From: Neoceratodus forsteri
Lineage: Eukaryota > Chordata > Ceratodontiformes > Ceratodontidae
DNA: 64,000 nucleotides
Assembly (NCBI GenBank): GCA_016271365.2
Contig: CM057456.1
Coordinates: 1,398,751,001-1,398,815,000 of the forward strand
Direction of reading: 5' to 3'
Shown: piece after piece, positions 11,446-23,900 of the stretch
Layout: the number at the start of each line of letters is the position of its first letter
Numbering within the stretch: position 1 is the first letter of the stretch
Translations under genes and position numbers: made by a program
The notes under the pieces: generated by a model
The model's database searches: none
What the model was told of the DNA's origin: nothing
The model's input: the letters and a program-made list of their open reading frames with translations, nothing else

Positions 11446-13085
11446 ATGCTACAAGGGGACAGAGTGAAAGCGGACCTGCTAAACACCTATTTTTGCTCAG
11501 TATTCAAGAAGGAGGAAGAAGATGAAGGCAGCAGAGCGGGAAATGAAATGGCAGGGGAAGGGGCAGTGGAGATGAGGCCATTTCTCGTGGAGGAAATTTT
11601 GGAAGAACTAGGCTGCATAAAGGTGGACAAGGCAATGGGGCCAGATAGAGTGCACCCAAGGGTGTTAAGGGAGGTAATGGATATATTGGCAATACCTTTA
11701 ACTGCACTTTTCAATCAGTCCCTGGAGACTGGGGTGGTGCCTGAGGACTGGAGGCAGGCAAAAGTGGTCCCGCTGCATAAGGGGGGTGGGAGGGAGGAAG
11801 TGGGAAGTTACAGGCCCGTGAGCTTGACATTAGTGGTAGGCAAACTCATGGAGAAGCTAGTAAAAGGCAGGATCACCAGCTACCTGGAGGAAAGCGGCCT
11901 GATAAATCCAAGGCAACATGGTTTTACTAGGGGCAGATCCTGTCAAACAAATTTGATAGAGTTTTTTGATGGGGTCACCAAGGATCTGGATCAGGGGAGA
12001 GCGGTAGATGTGGCTTATTTGGATTTCAGAAAGGCATTTGACTCCATGCCCCACGGGAGGATTCTGTGTAAAATGGCAGGACTGGGGCTGGGGCAGAGGG
12101 TAGCTGAATGGGTGGGAAACTGGCTGAGGAAAAGGAGGTAGAGGGTCATAATAAATGGGATGGCATCCGGGGAGGGCAAGGTCACAAGTGGGGTCCCTCA
12201 GGGATCGCTGCTGGGGCCCCTCCTATTCAATATATTCATAGGGGACACTGTGGAGGGCCTTGAGGGGGTGTGAGTTTGTTTGCAGACAATATCAAAATCT
12301 ACAATAGGGTGGACGTGGACGAAGGGGTGGAACAAATGCAGAGAGATTTGGGGAGACTTGAGGCATGGTCAAAGAGGTGGCAGCTTGCATTCAATACAGA
12401 CAAATGTAAAATCATGCATCTTGGCTGCAGAATTCGGAAGGCAGGGTACTGTACGGGGGCAGAGATCTGGAGGAGATGGAACACGAAAGGGACCTAGGCA
12501 TCATTATATCTGGGGACCTGAAGGTGGAAAGACAGTGTGGGAGGGCAGTGGCCGGGGAAGTGGAATGCTGGCATGCATCGGAAGGGGGCTCACCAGTAGG
12601 AATAGGGAGGTCATAGTACCCTTGTACACCCATCTAGTTAGACCACACTTGGAGTACAGAGTCCAGTTCTGGAGGCCATACCTCAGGAAGGATGTGGGAA
12701 GGCTAGAGAGGGTTCAGAGGAGAGTGACAAAAATGGTAAAAGGGTTAAGCCACCTATCCTATGAAGAAAGTTTGAGTGATCTGAACATGTACTCCCTGGA
12801 ACAGAAGAGGGAGAGGGAGGGACATGATTGAGACCTTCAGGTACCTTAAGGGTATAAACAGGGTGCCAGGAGGGAGCATCTTCAAGGTGAAGGGAAATCA
12901 GAGGATGAGGGGTCATGGCCTGCAGGTGAAGGGGGGGCAGTTCAGGGGTAACATTACAAAATACTATTACACAGAGAGAGTAGTGGAAAAGTGGAACAAA
13001 CTCCCAGAGGCAGTCGTTGAAGAGGAAACACTGGAGGGATTCAAAAGGGCATGGGACAACCACATGGGAGTGTTGGGGGGGGCAT
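11446..13085 (+). pseudogene. LINE ORF2, reverse transcriptase and C-terminal region (copy A)
   Basis: The first open stretch (11446-12141) has 'GCIKVDKAMGPDRVHPRVL', 'WRQAKVVPLHKGG', 'QHGFTRGRSCQTNL' and 'YLDFRKAFDSMPH' (first catalytic Asp). After a stop, '[14 protein letters not shown]' follows at about 12189, then 'SLFADNIKIYN' at 12270. The usual FADD catalytic pair reads FADN, a probably inactivating change shared with copy B. The C-terminal region continues through frame shifts to 'WNKLPEAVVEEETLEGFK' (about 12990-13050). Confidence 0.75.
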
Positions 13086-13180
13086 AGGTCCAAGCAGATA
13101 GCTGGACAAATGGGCAAACTTGGTGGGCCTAGTTTTGGTCCTTTTCTGCCGTCACACTTCCATGAATCTATGAATCCATC

Positions 13181-14600
13181 TTAATGTTGCTCCGGGGGAC
13201 AGCCCACTGTGACATCTACAACACTGCAGTTTTTTGTCACACCTTTCAGGGCAACTTTTTCCTATTTTCTTTCCTTGCTGATATGGACCACTGCTTATGA
13301 GAAAAAGAACCCTCCAATGCATGCTTTCCTTCCTCATTGGGAGCTCTGTCTAGTTGTGAGCCATTGTGTGCTTAGGCAACATTGAGGCAGACTATGACGC
13401 CATCAGTGTTTCTCTTCTTTCATCCATTTTCCTTTGTGTTTTAGTTCAAAACTTTTTTCAAAGGTAACAGTCTAGGCCCACACACTTTAAGTAAAGCTTG
13501 TGGCAGTCTGCATTTGCCAGGAGCTTAAAACACAATCTACAATTTTTAAACCCTGTAAGTCTGTTTTTCTTTTTAGACTAGTCATTCCAAACTTGCTGAT
13601 AGTTCTCTTATATTCGATTCTACTGTGTAAAAGAAATGAAACTGCTAGTTATACAGCAAAAATGAAAGCATTATTATTTTTAAAACACAAATATAGTTGG
13701 TTCCCTCAGGCAGGAACTTTTTTGCAGTGTGGCCTTCTCCTGTTCCTTGGAATGGGAGAAACTGTAAATGTTATCAGTTTTACAGTAAAACACCTTAACT
13801 AACACAGAGTTATTAAGGAAACTGACCAAAGTTAAAAAATAACAAATACATGTTAAAAGTATTTAAAGTAGACCAGAAGGCTGGAAACATCTTGGGGCAC
13901 TGCTTTCCTCAGGCAGAGAAAGGAATCTGGTAATAAGCCAGTAGGGGGAGCATGAGCACACTGCAGAGTTTGAAATTCATTCTAAATTTTAGAAGCATAA
14001 GTTCCATTTCTCCAGGGAACCACTTTGCATGGAGTAGATGCACTTTGCACTCTCATTATTGTTGGAGTTCAGTTGTTAGAATGTTGCTGCATGGGGCAGG
14101 GTGGAAAGCTGGAGTTTGATTTTATAGGGTCCATCCCATACTGCTTTTTTAATCTGAAACTGGAGGTGAGAAAACATTGCAGTTAGTGACTGGGTAGGGG
14201 GAGGTCTGAAAAATGGTTTTATGTGCATCACATAGTGCTTCTTAATCCAGGACATGGAGGGGGGAGACTGCTGCTGCCAGTGGTGTGGGCTCGGGCAGGA
14301 GCTGGAAATAGGCATTATAAGGTGTTTTAGATATAATTGTAGCCATAGCACAGCATGAACTGGAAAACGGGGTATTGCATTGTTGAAAATATGATTCTTC
14401 AGAGAGGACGTTAAACTGATGTTTTTTACCAGGCAGTGAACTTAAGCTGCGGCAGCATTTGTTTGTGTCAGTAAATAACTAGACTTCCATTGCAGCGTGT
14501 TTGTACGTTCACTGTAGAGTGCAGCCTCTTGGATTTCTCAAATGGAAGAGACGGGGGCTGAGTGCCGAAACCAAGGGATGCCCTATATGAGAGCTTTCAG
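13181..14600. other. IL6 upstream interval, nothing recognisable
   Basis: Mixed-composition, non-coding DNA between the LINE and the IL6 promoter. I see no convincing gene or repeat. It is strongly conserved in copy B (56427-57860), but both copies are recent, so that conservation says nothing about function. Confidence 0.5.
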
Positions 14601-14624
14601 ACCTATTCTTGTCTTTTTTTCCCC

Positions 14625-14816
14625 TGACGTGTTAAACGCCTCCCTAATCAAATTCAGAATTGGGCAATGGACTGGTTGTGGAAGTTCTAATTCTAAGGTT
14701 CCTTAAGTTTATTGTATCAATACTAAGAACTGCCCGGGGAATTGCCTAATCAAACTACCCTGCCCCTTAGGGGGTTTCCTCAGCATTCCATGATTAATGA
14801 ACCCCCCAAATAAATA
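14625..14816 (+). promoter_or_regulatory. IL6: IL6-A proximal promoter
   Basis: Four IL6-promoter-like sites lie in the expected order. They are a CRE-like TGACGT (14625-14630), a C/EBP-like ATTGGGCAAT (14659-14668), a kappaB site GGGGGTTTCC (14770-14779) and an AT-rich TATA, AAATAAATA (14808-14816). Mammalian IL6 has CRE, C/EBP, kappaB and a CCCCCAATAAATA-type TATA in the same order, from general knowledge of that promoter. The expected transcription start is about 25-30 bases after the TATA, near 14838. Factor binding is inferred. Confidence 0.7.
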
Positions 14817-14899
14817 GAGAGCAATAATGGCTCCGAATCAGACTGCTGTGTCGGGTGCCGTGAGTATTTACCCGCAAATAAAAGGAAAACATCTTTGCT

Positions 14900-14915
14900 A
14901 TGATCAGCGGACAAA
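14900..14915 (+). CDS. IL6: IL6-A exon 1, coding part
   Basis: The ATG at 14900 opens five codons (MISGQ) plus one base, then a consensus donor gtaagt at 14916. The phase-1 end fits the exon 2 acceptor, where the next two bases complete a Met codon, and phase 1 is also the intron 1 phase of human IL6. The start lies about 60 bases after the presumed transcription start, downstream of the TATA. Confidence 0.8.
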
Positions 14916-17900
14916 GTAAGTAAAGTAAAAGAATTGGAGCATGTTGTAATATTGCATTGAACCCCGCGAGGCTAGAGTACGGATTTGGCTGAAATTGTGT
15001 GTCCCTGTGTTCTTTTCAGTGTCTATTCGCCATATCCTGCGGGCTTTGGCAGTGCTGATTGCTAGCCTGGCGTCACTACCACCCTCACCAGTCACAGCTG
15101 TTCCTGTCCCGGACGCCTCGGGGAATACTCTGGCTCGGACCTTGCAGTGCCACGGACAGCTCTGTTTCCGGACTGGCTATCGCTAGCGCAGCTTATCCAT
15201 TACCAGAGTGACCGCCTCAAGACTCAGGTGAGAGACAACTGCGAGCGACTCTTTCTTGTCCTCGCCTTCACTTCTTTGCTTTTCTCGGGTCTCTGATTGC
15301 AGGCGCAACTGCCTTACCGCTGCTGTTTGGGATCTGAGCGTCCGCAGCATCTTCTGCAGTAAATGCTGTAGCCCAGGGCTAGGGGGCATAACGGGTAAAG
15401 GTAGTGGGGAGTGGGGCAAGGGTGTAGGCAGGCATACTCCAAGCACTCCGTGGTGTGCAATTTTATTTAAGGGGGTTAGCAAATAGGCTCTGTACTGCTT
15501 CCCTTTTCCATGAAAACTAACAAAGAAAATACTGAACCTTTCTGTAATTTTATTCATAGGAGTCGAATCTAGAAGGACTCGTCACTAATACTCTCTTTGC
15601 ATCCCAAGGACAGTACAACTTTACGGGCTCTGGGCTGGTATGTGGGTGTCTTAGGGAACAATGCATGGCAACAACCACTGTCATGAGATACAAAAGTTGT
15701 GTTTATTTTGCCAAATGAGGCAACAAACACAGTCCTGGTGTACTTTTGTATATTGTCTGGTTGGGGGGGTAGCTCATCCTAACAAGGGGGTGGCAGTAGA
15801 GTCATTTGTGTGCAGATCTGAAATCCCTGGCTACACACCCCTGGAGTGGGGACTATAAGGTAAAGGGTGTTGTACCTGTGTTTTTCTCTCTGTGTGTGTT
15901 AGAAGGGACATTATATTCACGTTTTAATTCTTCTTAATACACACACACACACACACACACACTAGTCAGCTTATTTTATAACTGCAGGAGCTTATACTTC
16001 TGCTCTATTAAGGGTTATTACCTGATTCAGTGAAAATGTAACTATATTCACTGCACCATACATGGATGCAGGTTTGCCGGTTCTAAAGTGGGCATAAATA
16101 ACAAAACTGAGCTACATATAGAAAATCTTCCAGCTGACCTGCTGGTTAGGGGAATCCTATTTTTTTTTTTGGGGGGGTGGGGGTTCTAGGACCAGTGACA
16201 CATTTTAATGTAATTTCATTTTGTTGCAATTAAATCACATAAAAGTATTAAACACAAAGCATAAAAGTTGGTATATGGACCATACCTTCAGCAGACAATC
16301 CAGCTGTATTAGACGGTGTTCTTTTTATTGAACACTGAAGAAAGAGAAAGCTGTTTTTCCTAGCCAAAACAAACAAAAAAAAATAGACAAAGTGCAAATA
16401 GCCATTTTTTTAAAAATTAACAGGATTAGATTGGTGGTTTAGGGGAAACATTTTCTTCTTATTCTGAGCAGTAGAGCTAGAGGGCATACCATTGCTCCTG
16501 GAAATTGTGGTTAGGCAGCAAAATAATTCAGGGTAATCCGAGAGACATTTTGTAAACAAAGTGTATTAAACCTAGACCAACCAGTGAAACCATTCAAAGT
16601 CATCGAACACAGGAAAATAATACCAATTGCAATATTATCGGAAGGTAAAATTAACCCCCTCTTTCAGTTCAGTATTCTGCTACACCACATGTCTTCCAGA
16701 CCTTGAACCATCACCCCCAGCAACAGCAGCTGGTCCCATGCAAGGTATCTCACTCTGCCTTCTGATCTACTCTCTGACAGCAATCAGCATTAAACTGCCA
16801 AAGATACCAGTCGGAGGGGCAAAGATACATGATCACCACAGAAGGAAGCCTGCATCCTATTTACTTGACATTTATAATACTATTTTATGATCAGCAGTTC
16901 TGTCTCTCACCTGAAATTTCCAAGCAGATCCACACCCCACACTTCCCTCCACAGCCCTGCTATGGGCCAGCACTACAGCTCTGACTGTGCAGAGTCTTCC
17001 CATCAGCCAATGAAAGTCATAAAAATCATAAAAAAATGTATTTTAACAAAATGTTAAAATGATACCCAGAATGCGTAGCAAGTATCACTGTTGAACAATT
17101 GTTAGAAACTGAGCATATTTATAATGTTCACAACACTTTAGAAAGGAAAAAAAATGGTAGTTATACTTAGAAAACATTTATAAATATAAAGAGAGTTATC
17201 AAAATGTAGAATATTGGCAGCAATAACAATGTAAAACAGACACAGCTGTTGAACCTATCTAGTTTTCTTAAAATGACACTTTTTATGTGTTTCAGCAAGC
17301 AATCGTAGTGTGTGATTTTCCCATTTTATTTTCTGTCTAACATATTATTCCTACCAGTGCATGCCATGTTACAAGCTCATTAAACCATTCCAGAGCATGG
17401 TTCTACTTCTGGCATCTACCAGCCCAACCATGGGTTAATGTCACAGTAGAACTATGCTCTATCATTGTTTAATGCTTACAGAACAAGATCACAACAAAAG
17501 CAGTGTGAGAGGAAAACACTGAATTGTTTACACTCAAGCTGGATCAATTCCTTACAGAGAAAACTTTACTGGGTGCTGCATTTCTTTTTTTCAGACTTTG
17601 CTAACCGGATAAGGCCCACTAGGCACAAGTGCCTGTTTTCAGGGGTGACCTGGGAGCACTGGGGTTAAGTGACTTGCTCAGAGTCATACAGTATGCAAGT
17701 GGAGGCTGTGAGAATCAAACTCAGGTCTGGTCTGCTGGATGTATCATGCTTGTTCACACCTTGTTCCTCTAACCTCTAGGTTATACTGCCAGCCCAAATG
17801 AACTAGCATAGGAAGGGCCGTGATTGAGGGGCATCCTTCAGAGCAGAATAATTATGCCATGGAGAAAAAGACAAATGTCTGTCCCTCAGATTATCAGAAC

Positions 17901-20900
17901 ATTCCACCAGTGGTTTTCCTATTCATTAGCCCAGACTCCATCCAATTTACTGGTTGCACTTCCTATGGATTACTGATTTATTTTCTTCCAGCACTTTCAC
18001 AGACAAAGCCTAGGAACCCAAGGAAGAGCAGGGATTGCTAGGGGAAGAGTGGGAAGTTTGCTATATGATTAAGGGCATAACATGATTAAAAAGTATGTTG
18101 TACAATGTGTAGTATTACCAAGATTCAGAAAAAGTAAAAGAAAAATATAAGTTTTTAAAACTGTCATATAGTTTTATGCATTGATAAAAAAATTGTATTA
18201 ATACAGTCTATCTATACAAAAATTATACTGACACTATGTAATTGTCACTTTTTACTTTGTTACAACCAAAAAACATATATTAATAATATACTCCAAAAGC
18301 CATAACATATAGAATAGTGTATGGTTGCTCATACACAACAAGACTTTGTTGCCATCGAGGGGCTGTGATGACATCACACAGACCTCGAGAGGTCCATGTG
18401 ATGGAATCACTTCCTCGAGATGGCAATAACGCCTTGTTGTGTTTAAGCAACCATATACTATTTTATATAGTATATGGTTCCCCAAACTGTAGGAGGTTTG
18501 ACTTTTGACATGGTTCATACCTTGTGAATATTGTCCCTCTCGCTTGCTCGGTCACTCCCTCCCGGTACATGCTGCAGTCGCCATCCAGTTCTGACACTGA
18601 CGATACTGGTGCTTCACTGCTTCCTGCGGTCTTGCTCATGGCAAAGAAATAAAAAAAAAAAACCTGGCAAACTGATAGTTTGGAAACACAGAGCCGAGTA
18701 TGGCAGTCCGTGTCCCAACTATCTGACTGAATGGCACTACCGACTGATCGTTAGACACCTCCGCCATTTTAGAGCACATTTTTGATCAGCTCTGTTTTCA
18801 GCCAATCATGTAGCAGCTCAAGCCTGAAAAGTTGTTGTACTATCGATCTGACATCAGAACGATAGTACAACAACTTTTTTGACCTTTGAACTGTCCTACA
18901 ACAACATTGGGAAGCCACTGTTTTCCATCTAGAATAAGCCCTAACCATATAATATAAATAGTATCACCACATATAAAACAGTATCAACATGTAGAAGCTA
19001 TATCAATGGAGAAAAATTTTAGTGACTGGTCTACTGGCTCTCATTTTTAAGAATCAAGTTTCTAGCTCCATTGGTTCCAAAGTTAGACATTTTAAAAGGT
19101 TTTTTTTTTTGGTTAAATAGGATAACATTGAAACCATTAGGATTACAAACTTAATTTTTTTTAATGAAAGCTTGTAGTCAGCTAAGCTGTATATTGATAA
19201 GATATTGCTATAACATCCATATATCAATGTGTAAAAACATAATGGTTCAGTTTTTAAAGTCCTGTTATTTTTCATAATGTATTATATCTACAAGTATAGT
19301 CATGAAGCGATATATGAGAACTTAATCATTAGGCTGTATATATGTTGCTCAGACTCAAGACTGTCATTTAAACAGACCTTAGGTTTCCACACCTAACAGA
19401 TCAAATGATACAGCATTATAAATATAATTTCAAGCATTATAACAAAATTATAAACAATTACATTTGGAAATGGTCAAAAGATACTAGTGGTTGTCTTGTC
19501 TAAGAATAAACACATTATTTTCTAGTTTTAAGTTTTCTTCAGGAAAAGCATGCTTTGCTGAAACACCTTGTTTCTAGTTGTTTCCTGAGGGAAAGAGGTA
19601 CAGAGGAAATCACTATTGCAGTTACTGTAGAGGAAAAGTAACTACAATCATCTGAGAGCAATACAACCAGTAACATAAAATATAAAGTGGAACAGGGTGA
19701 GAACAAGTACAGTAGCAGGCGCATACAGCAAGAAAAATAGCAGACTATACAGTATGATGTGTCATGTAAAAATGGCAATGGTCAGGCAGTCAGTGACAGC
19801 ATACCCAAGTGTTTGCTAGTGCCCAAAAATGATGTCATTTTGTGTAACTTGAAGTAATGGACTGCAAAGGAAGGAGGAGGTTGTTTCAGATGTGATGTAA
19901 GTGACAGGAGAAAGCCGCCTGTTTGAAGGAATTCCGTCAGTGGGAAGGAGGTGGGCACATCTAGGAGTAGAAGGGATGGAGGGGAAGGGAGAAAAGAAGA
20001 AAGGTATCAAGAGAGATTACCAGTCCAGTATTTGCAGATGAAAGAAACGCTATGGGAAATACAGTTTAAACAAAGGTTGCAACTGTTATACGTAATATTG
20101 AACACTGCAATGGCATGGATGGCAGGAGACCAGTGTGATGGACTGCTGATCTTTGTTTGGTACTATTTCCAATGTACGTTCCTGTTTTCAGAGACCACAA
20201 TATAATGATCTCTCTTACTGGCTCATTTCCAGCTCTGTGATAAGGAAGCTGTGTGTGATAACAGCATGGAAATCCTAATGCATAACAATTTGGATCTCCC
20301 AGGGATTACAAGGGAAGATGGATGTTATGTTTCTGGTTTCAACAAGGTATGAATGATTTTTGGATTACTACTGTAAAGTACAGCACTCCTGTGACATCAG
20401 TACACTGATACTCAAGGGTAGTCAGCTCTAACACCTTTAACAAGGTTCATTTTTATTTGTACTCAGGAAAAATGCTTGCAGAAGATCTCCAGTTCCCTCT
20501 ACGAGTATGTTACATATCTCCAGTTTGTGCAAGGTGTCTTTCTTAGTGAAAAGAAGGAAATGAAAAACTTATGGCACACAACCAGACATCTTGCGGATGC
20601 TGTCAAGATGGTGGTATGTCATTTTTATCCTGTAAATTCCAAGTAGTTTGGGAAAATTGTTAAGGAATGCTTGGGAAACAGAAATATGATTATTATAATG
20701 CAAAATGTGACTTCTAGCATTTCCTGTTTCAAATACAAGAGGCAGCATTACTGGAGCATTAGTAAACTCCATTTCAGAAGTAATTACATCCAGCAATTAA
20801 GGTAAAACCTTCCAAATAAGGAGGGATAGGTCCAGAAGCAAATGGCGTGATATAATTTTATTGGACCAACATAGATGTTACAAAAAGAAAACAATGTCTA

Positions 20901-23900
20901 AGCTTTCGGACCAACCAAGCCCTTCCTCAGAGACTTATGACAATTGTTCAGAGAGTCACAGTCAGCCAACACCGAGATCATACATAAAAACCCAGAAACA
21001 ATTCTCATTGTTTAAAAGTACTTATTTCAAAAAAATCACAAATTTAAATGGGACGATTAGCCTCCCATTAGCTTGCTATTACTGAGACTCTTTTCAAGGT
21101 CAGTCCATTAGATAAGCTGAACACTCAGGCAGGCAAAGCCTGCAACTGAAATTATTAATGAATTTGTGTGTTTGGAGAATACATTCCAATTTTTTATTTC
21201 TTATTTATTGATGTCTTGGATTAATAACTTTGAGCTGAGAGCTCATTTATAAAGGTTCCATGTTCAAAGTAGCAACATAACAACAGATAACAGGGTAAAA
21301 TAACAAGTCATAAAATTGCAATACGCGAGACATAGCCAGTAATGTTGTGGTTACAAGCAAACGTCAAATTTGTTACATACATTGATACAGCAATGTTGTG
21401 GTAAAGCAATGACAAACTTGCTGTATACACAGGTGCATTTGAGAGTGAAAGTGGGGAGGTAAAAGTAGAGGTGGTAGAGGTGCCAAGGGGGTGGGGCAGC
21501 TGAGAGGCAGAAGCTAGATGGAGAGTAGGGAGAGGTTAGGGGATGGAAACAGCCCAGAGGGCCTTGTTAGAGTTTGGGGGGGTAAGAGGGCGGGGGTGGC
21601 TCAAAGATGAAAGCCAAGAGGTTAGTGGTGTGGTCATAAGCTCTGGGTCAGTGAGCAAGAGGAGAGGAGGAGGGGTAGTAGAATGTGTAAGGATGGGCCA
21701 GGAGGGAAGGTTGGCAAGACCTTTAGCTATAATACCACAAATGTCCAAGTTAAAACTTGATAGTATTGTATGATAAAAAACTGTACAACAGAAATATATG
21801 TATATGGAAATAAGAAGGGAATAAGAAAAATGTACCTTGTATGAACAACTGTTTAAAACATTCATACAGAATTAAACTTATCTGGAGATATTTTCTAAAC
21901 TATACTCTCAGCCAGTTAACACATGCCATAAACATTAAAAATTACAATGTTGTAACAATATTTTTTACAAGATAAGACAAAGTATTTGACTCTTAAAAGG
22001 GGGTTAAAAGAAAATTGTATGGCATGTAATTTTGCCAGTATGGAAATTCTGAAATAAATGGTATTTTGCTGTTAATGTGCTTAATCTCTCTTACAAAATT
22101 CACTTCTAAAAATGTGGAACCTGTGAAATATTTTAACTTACCCCAACCTGAAATAACTTCCTCATTTTCGATGTGAATATTTTAGGTTTTCACTCCAAAA
22201 AATAATTGATCTTTTGGGCACATCTTACCCATTTTCTGTTAAAGTTACTACCAACTGATCAGCATAGACTTTTTTCTAATAAATTTCATAAATTACTCTT
22301 TCACTTACTTCAGCCACGTCTCCAGATGTGTGCATATAAATCTCACTATATTTAATGTTGTTTCTCTTGCCTCCAAATGCTTTTTAGTTAGTGCATGTCT
22401 GCGAAACAGTAGAAATCATGTTGATTTTAAATGTTAGAAATTGATATAGAGCACTGAACTGAGTGTATACAGCAACATTCAACTTTCTCCATTGTGCATG
22501 CTCTAAATTTTGGCACCTGGAATTGTGGACTTCTGTAAAATTAAAAAATGAGGTCATGGTTGCTTATGTAGTTGTAAGCCGTCAGTAAAAGCATGTCAAC
22601 CATTTATAAGGTTTGCAAAGTTTAGTGAGTCTGCTAGTCAATGAGTAAGAACAAAGAAATTATGCTGCTGTTTTTATACTTCTCAATATTTGCTTTTTCA
22701 TCATTAGTCATTGCTTATGGATCCTCTAAATATTGCTAATATTTTAATGGGCATAATCAAAGTCTAGAAATAATCCCCAAACCTTTTCAGATAAAGGCTA
22801 ATAACGGTAAAAATATGTATATTCAACAACTAATTTATGTCCCTGTATCACCATCACTGTCTCCTTCCTTCATAATGGCTACCTCCCAACCCTGTCACCA
22901 CCTTCTCTACCTTTTGCCCCAGTATCCAATGTGCCCCCACAATGAGGTACTAAGTTCGAGTCAGAAAGCACTTTGGCAGGTGGACCATCTGCGGTGGGGC
23001 AGAGAGAGTACCTTGACTTCATTTTTTTCAGCCTGGGGTTTTTCAGCCCACTGGATGTTACCTGACACTTCAAGTGTGTGTGCACACGTGCTCTTCCCTG
23101 GAGCTTAATGTCCACCTCCCTGGCTTAATGCACAACTGCTGTATGAGTCTGACCACCTGCATTTATTGATAACTGATTTTGTGCACTGACTTATTTTAGT
23201 TGATATGTACACTTCTCGTGTATTCCTGTTGCCTTGTATATAGGATTGATATGTACTTTTTTCATTACATACTCCTTCCTCCCCACTCCCTAGGTCTCGA
23301 GTGAAAACAAGACTTGCTGATCTCTGTTTGCTTCTCCTGGTTCTAAAAATGTCAATGCATATATCTTTATTCTAATTTAAGCAGAGACAGAATTGGTGCA
23401 GGGGTTAGAACCCATCCTTTTTAATCATCCAACTTGGTACTACAGTAACTACTTCCAGATTAGAGTTCTTCTTTTTTTTCAGTCTGTTCCCAGGGAAGCA
23501 TCCTCATGGAGAAAGCCTCCCCTACACCCCATGATATTTCAAACTCCCCCCCCCATATCACATTCCATATGATAAACAGAAATGTTTAACATGCTTTATT
23601 ACAACTGTATTTGCACAGTTTTACTGGCTATGGTTAAAAGGGTCTTCTCAAGTCAGTTGTGTTCCAATTGCACTTAATTTTATCCACTTCCAATAATCAG
23701 GTTAATTACAGCATAGAGTTAATATCCATCCTGGTGACCAAACATTGCAGTCCCACGAGCAGATAACAAGCAATTTTGATACCCACTCCTTTAAATAAAT
23801 CTCTGTCTGATGGTATAAACAGGTACCCTTCTCTGCTGTCAGCCATCTTTCAGCCCGATCCCCTTCTATGACACTTTATATCTCTGTTCCATGGTGGATT

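Larger units (their letters stand above)
7736..13180 (+). mobile_element. Near full-length CR1-like LINE with monomeric 5' UTR (copy A)
   Basis: A plus-strand element of 5.4 kb with the complete CR1 layout. It has tandem 5' repeats (7736-8340), ORF1 with zinc-type and esterase domains (8774-10207), endonuclease (about 10390-11430), RT (11446 to about 12300) and a C-terminal region (to about 13085). The 3' end is 'atgaatctatgaatccatc', a CR1-like terminal repeat. Several stops and frameshifts break both ORFs. The same defects recur in copy B (stop after 'KRR' at about 12139, FADN in place of FADD), so it was already dead before the duplication. It lies head-to-head with the minus-strand CR1 nest and ends about 1.7 kb before IL6 exon 1. 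Confidence 0.85.
1..19205 (+). repeat. Segmental duplication, copy A
   Basis: The sequence from position 1 is matched in the same orientation from 43280, and the match runs to 19205/62925. Shared content includes every nested LINE, the IL6 promoter, exons 1-2 and most of intron 2. By eye, divergence is a few percent plus small indels; exon 2 of IL6 shows 9 substitutions and one indel in about 208 bases. The left edge is unseen because the window opens inside the match. The spacing (43279 at the left, 43720 at the right) and direct orientation fit a tandem duplication with a unit of roughly 43 kb. Confidence 0.95.

Noticed and set aside
14827..14859. ATG at 14827 as the IL6-A start codon
   Set aside because: It lies only 11 bases after the TATA-like box, so probably upstream of the transcription start. 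Its frame with the neighbouring gtgagt donor does not match the exon 2 phase; the ATG at 14900 with gtaagt fits both phase and position.
21543..21773. Open frame in the G-rich stretch of IL6-A intron 4
   Set aside because: Low-complexity Gly/Arg/Val composition, with no splice context or family resemblance.
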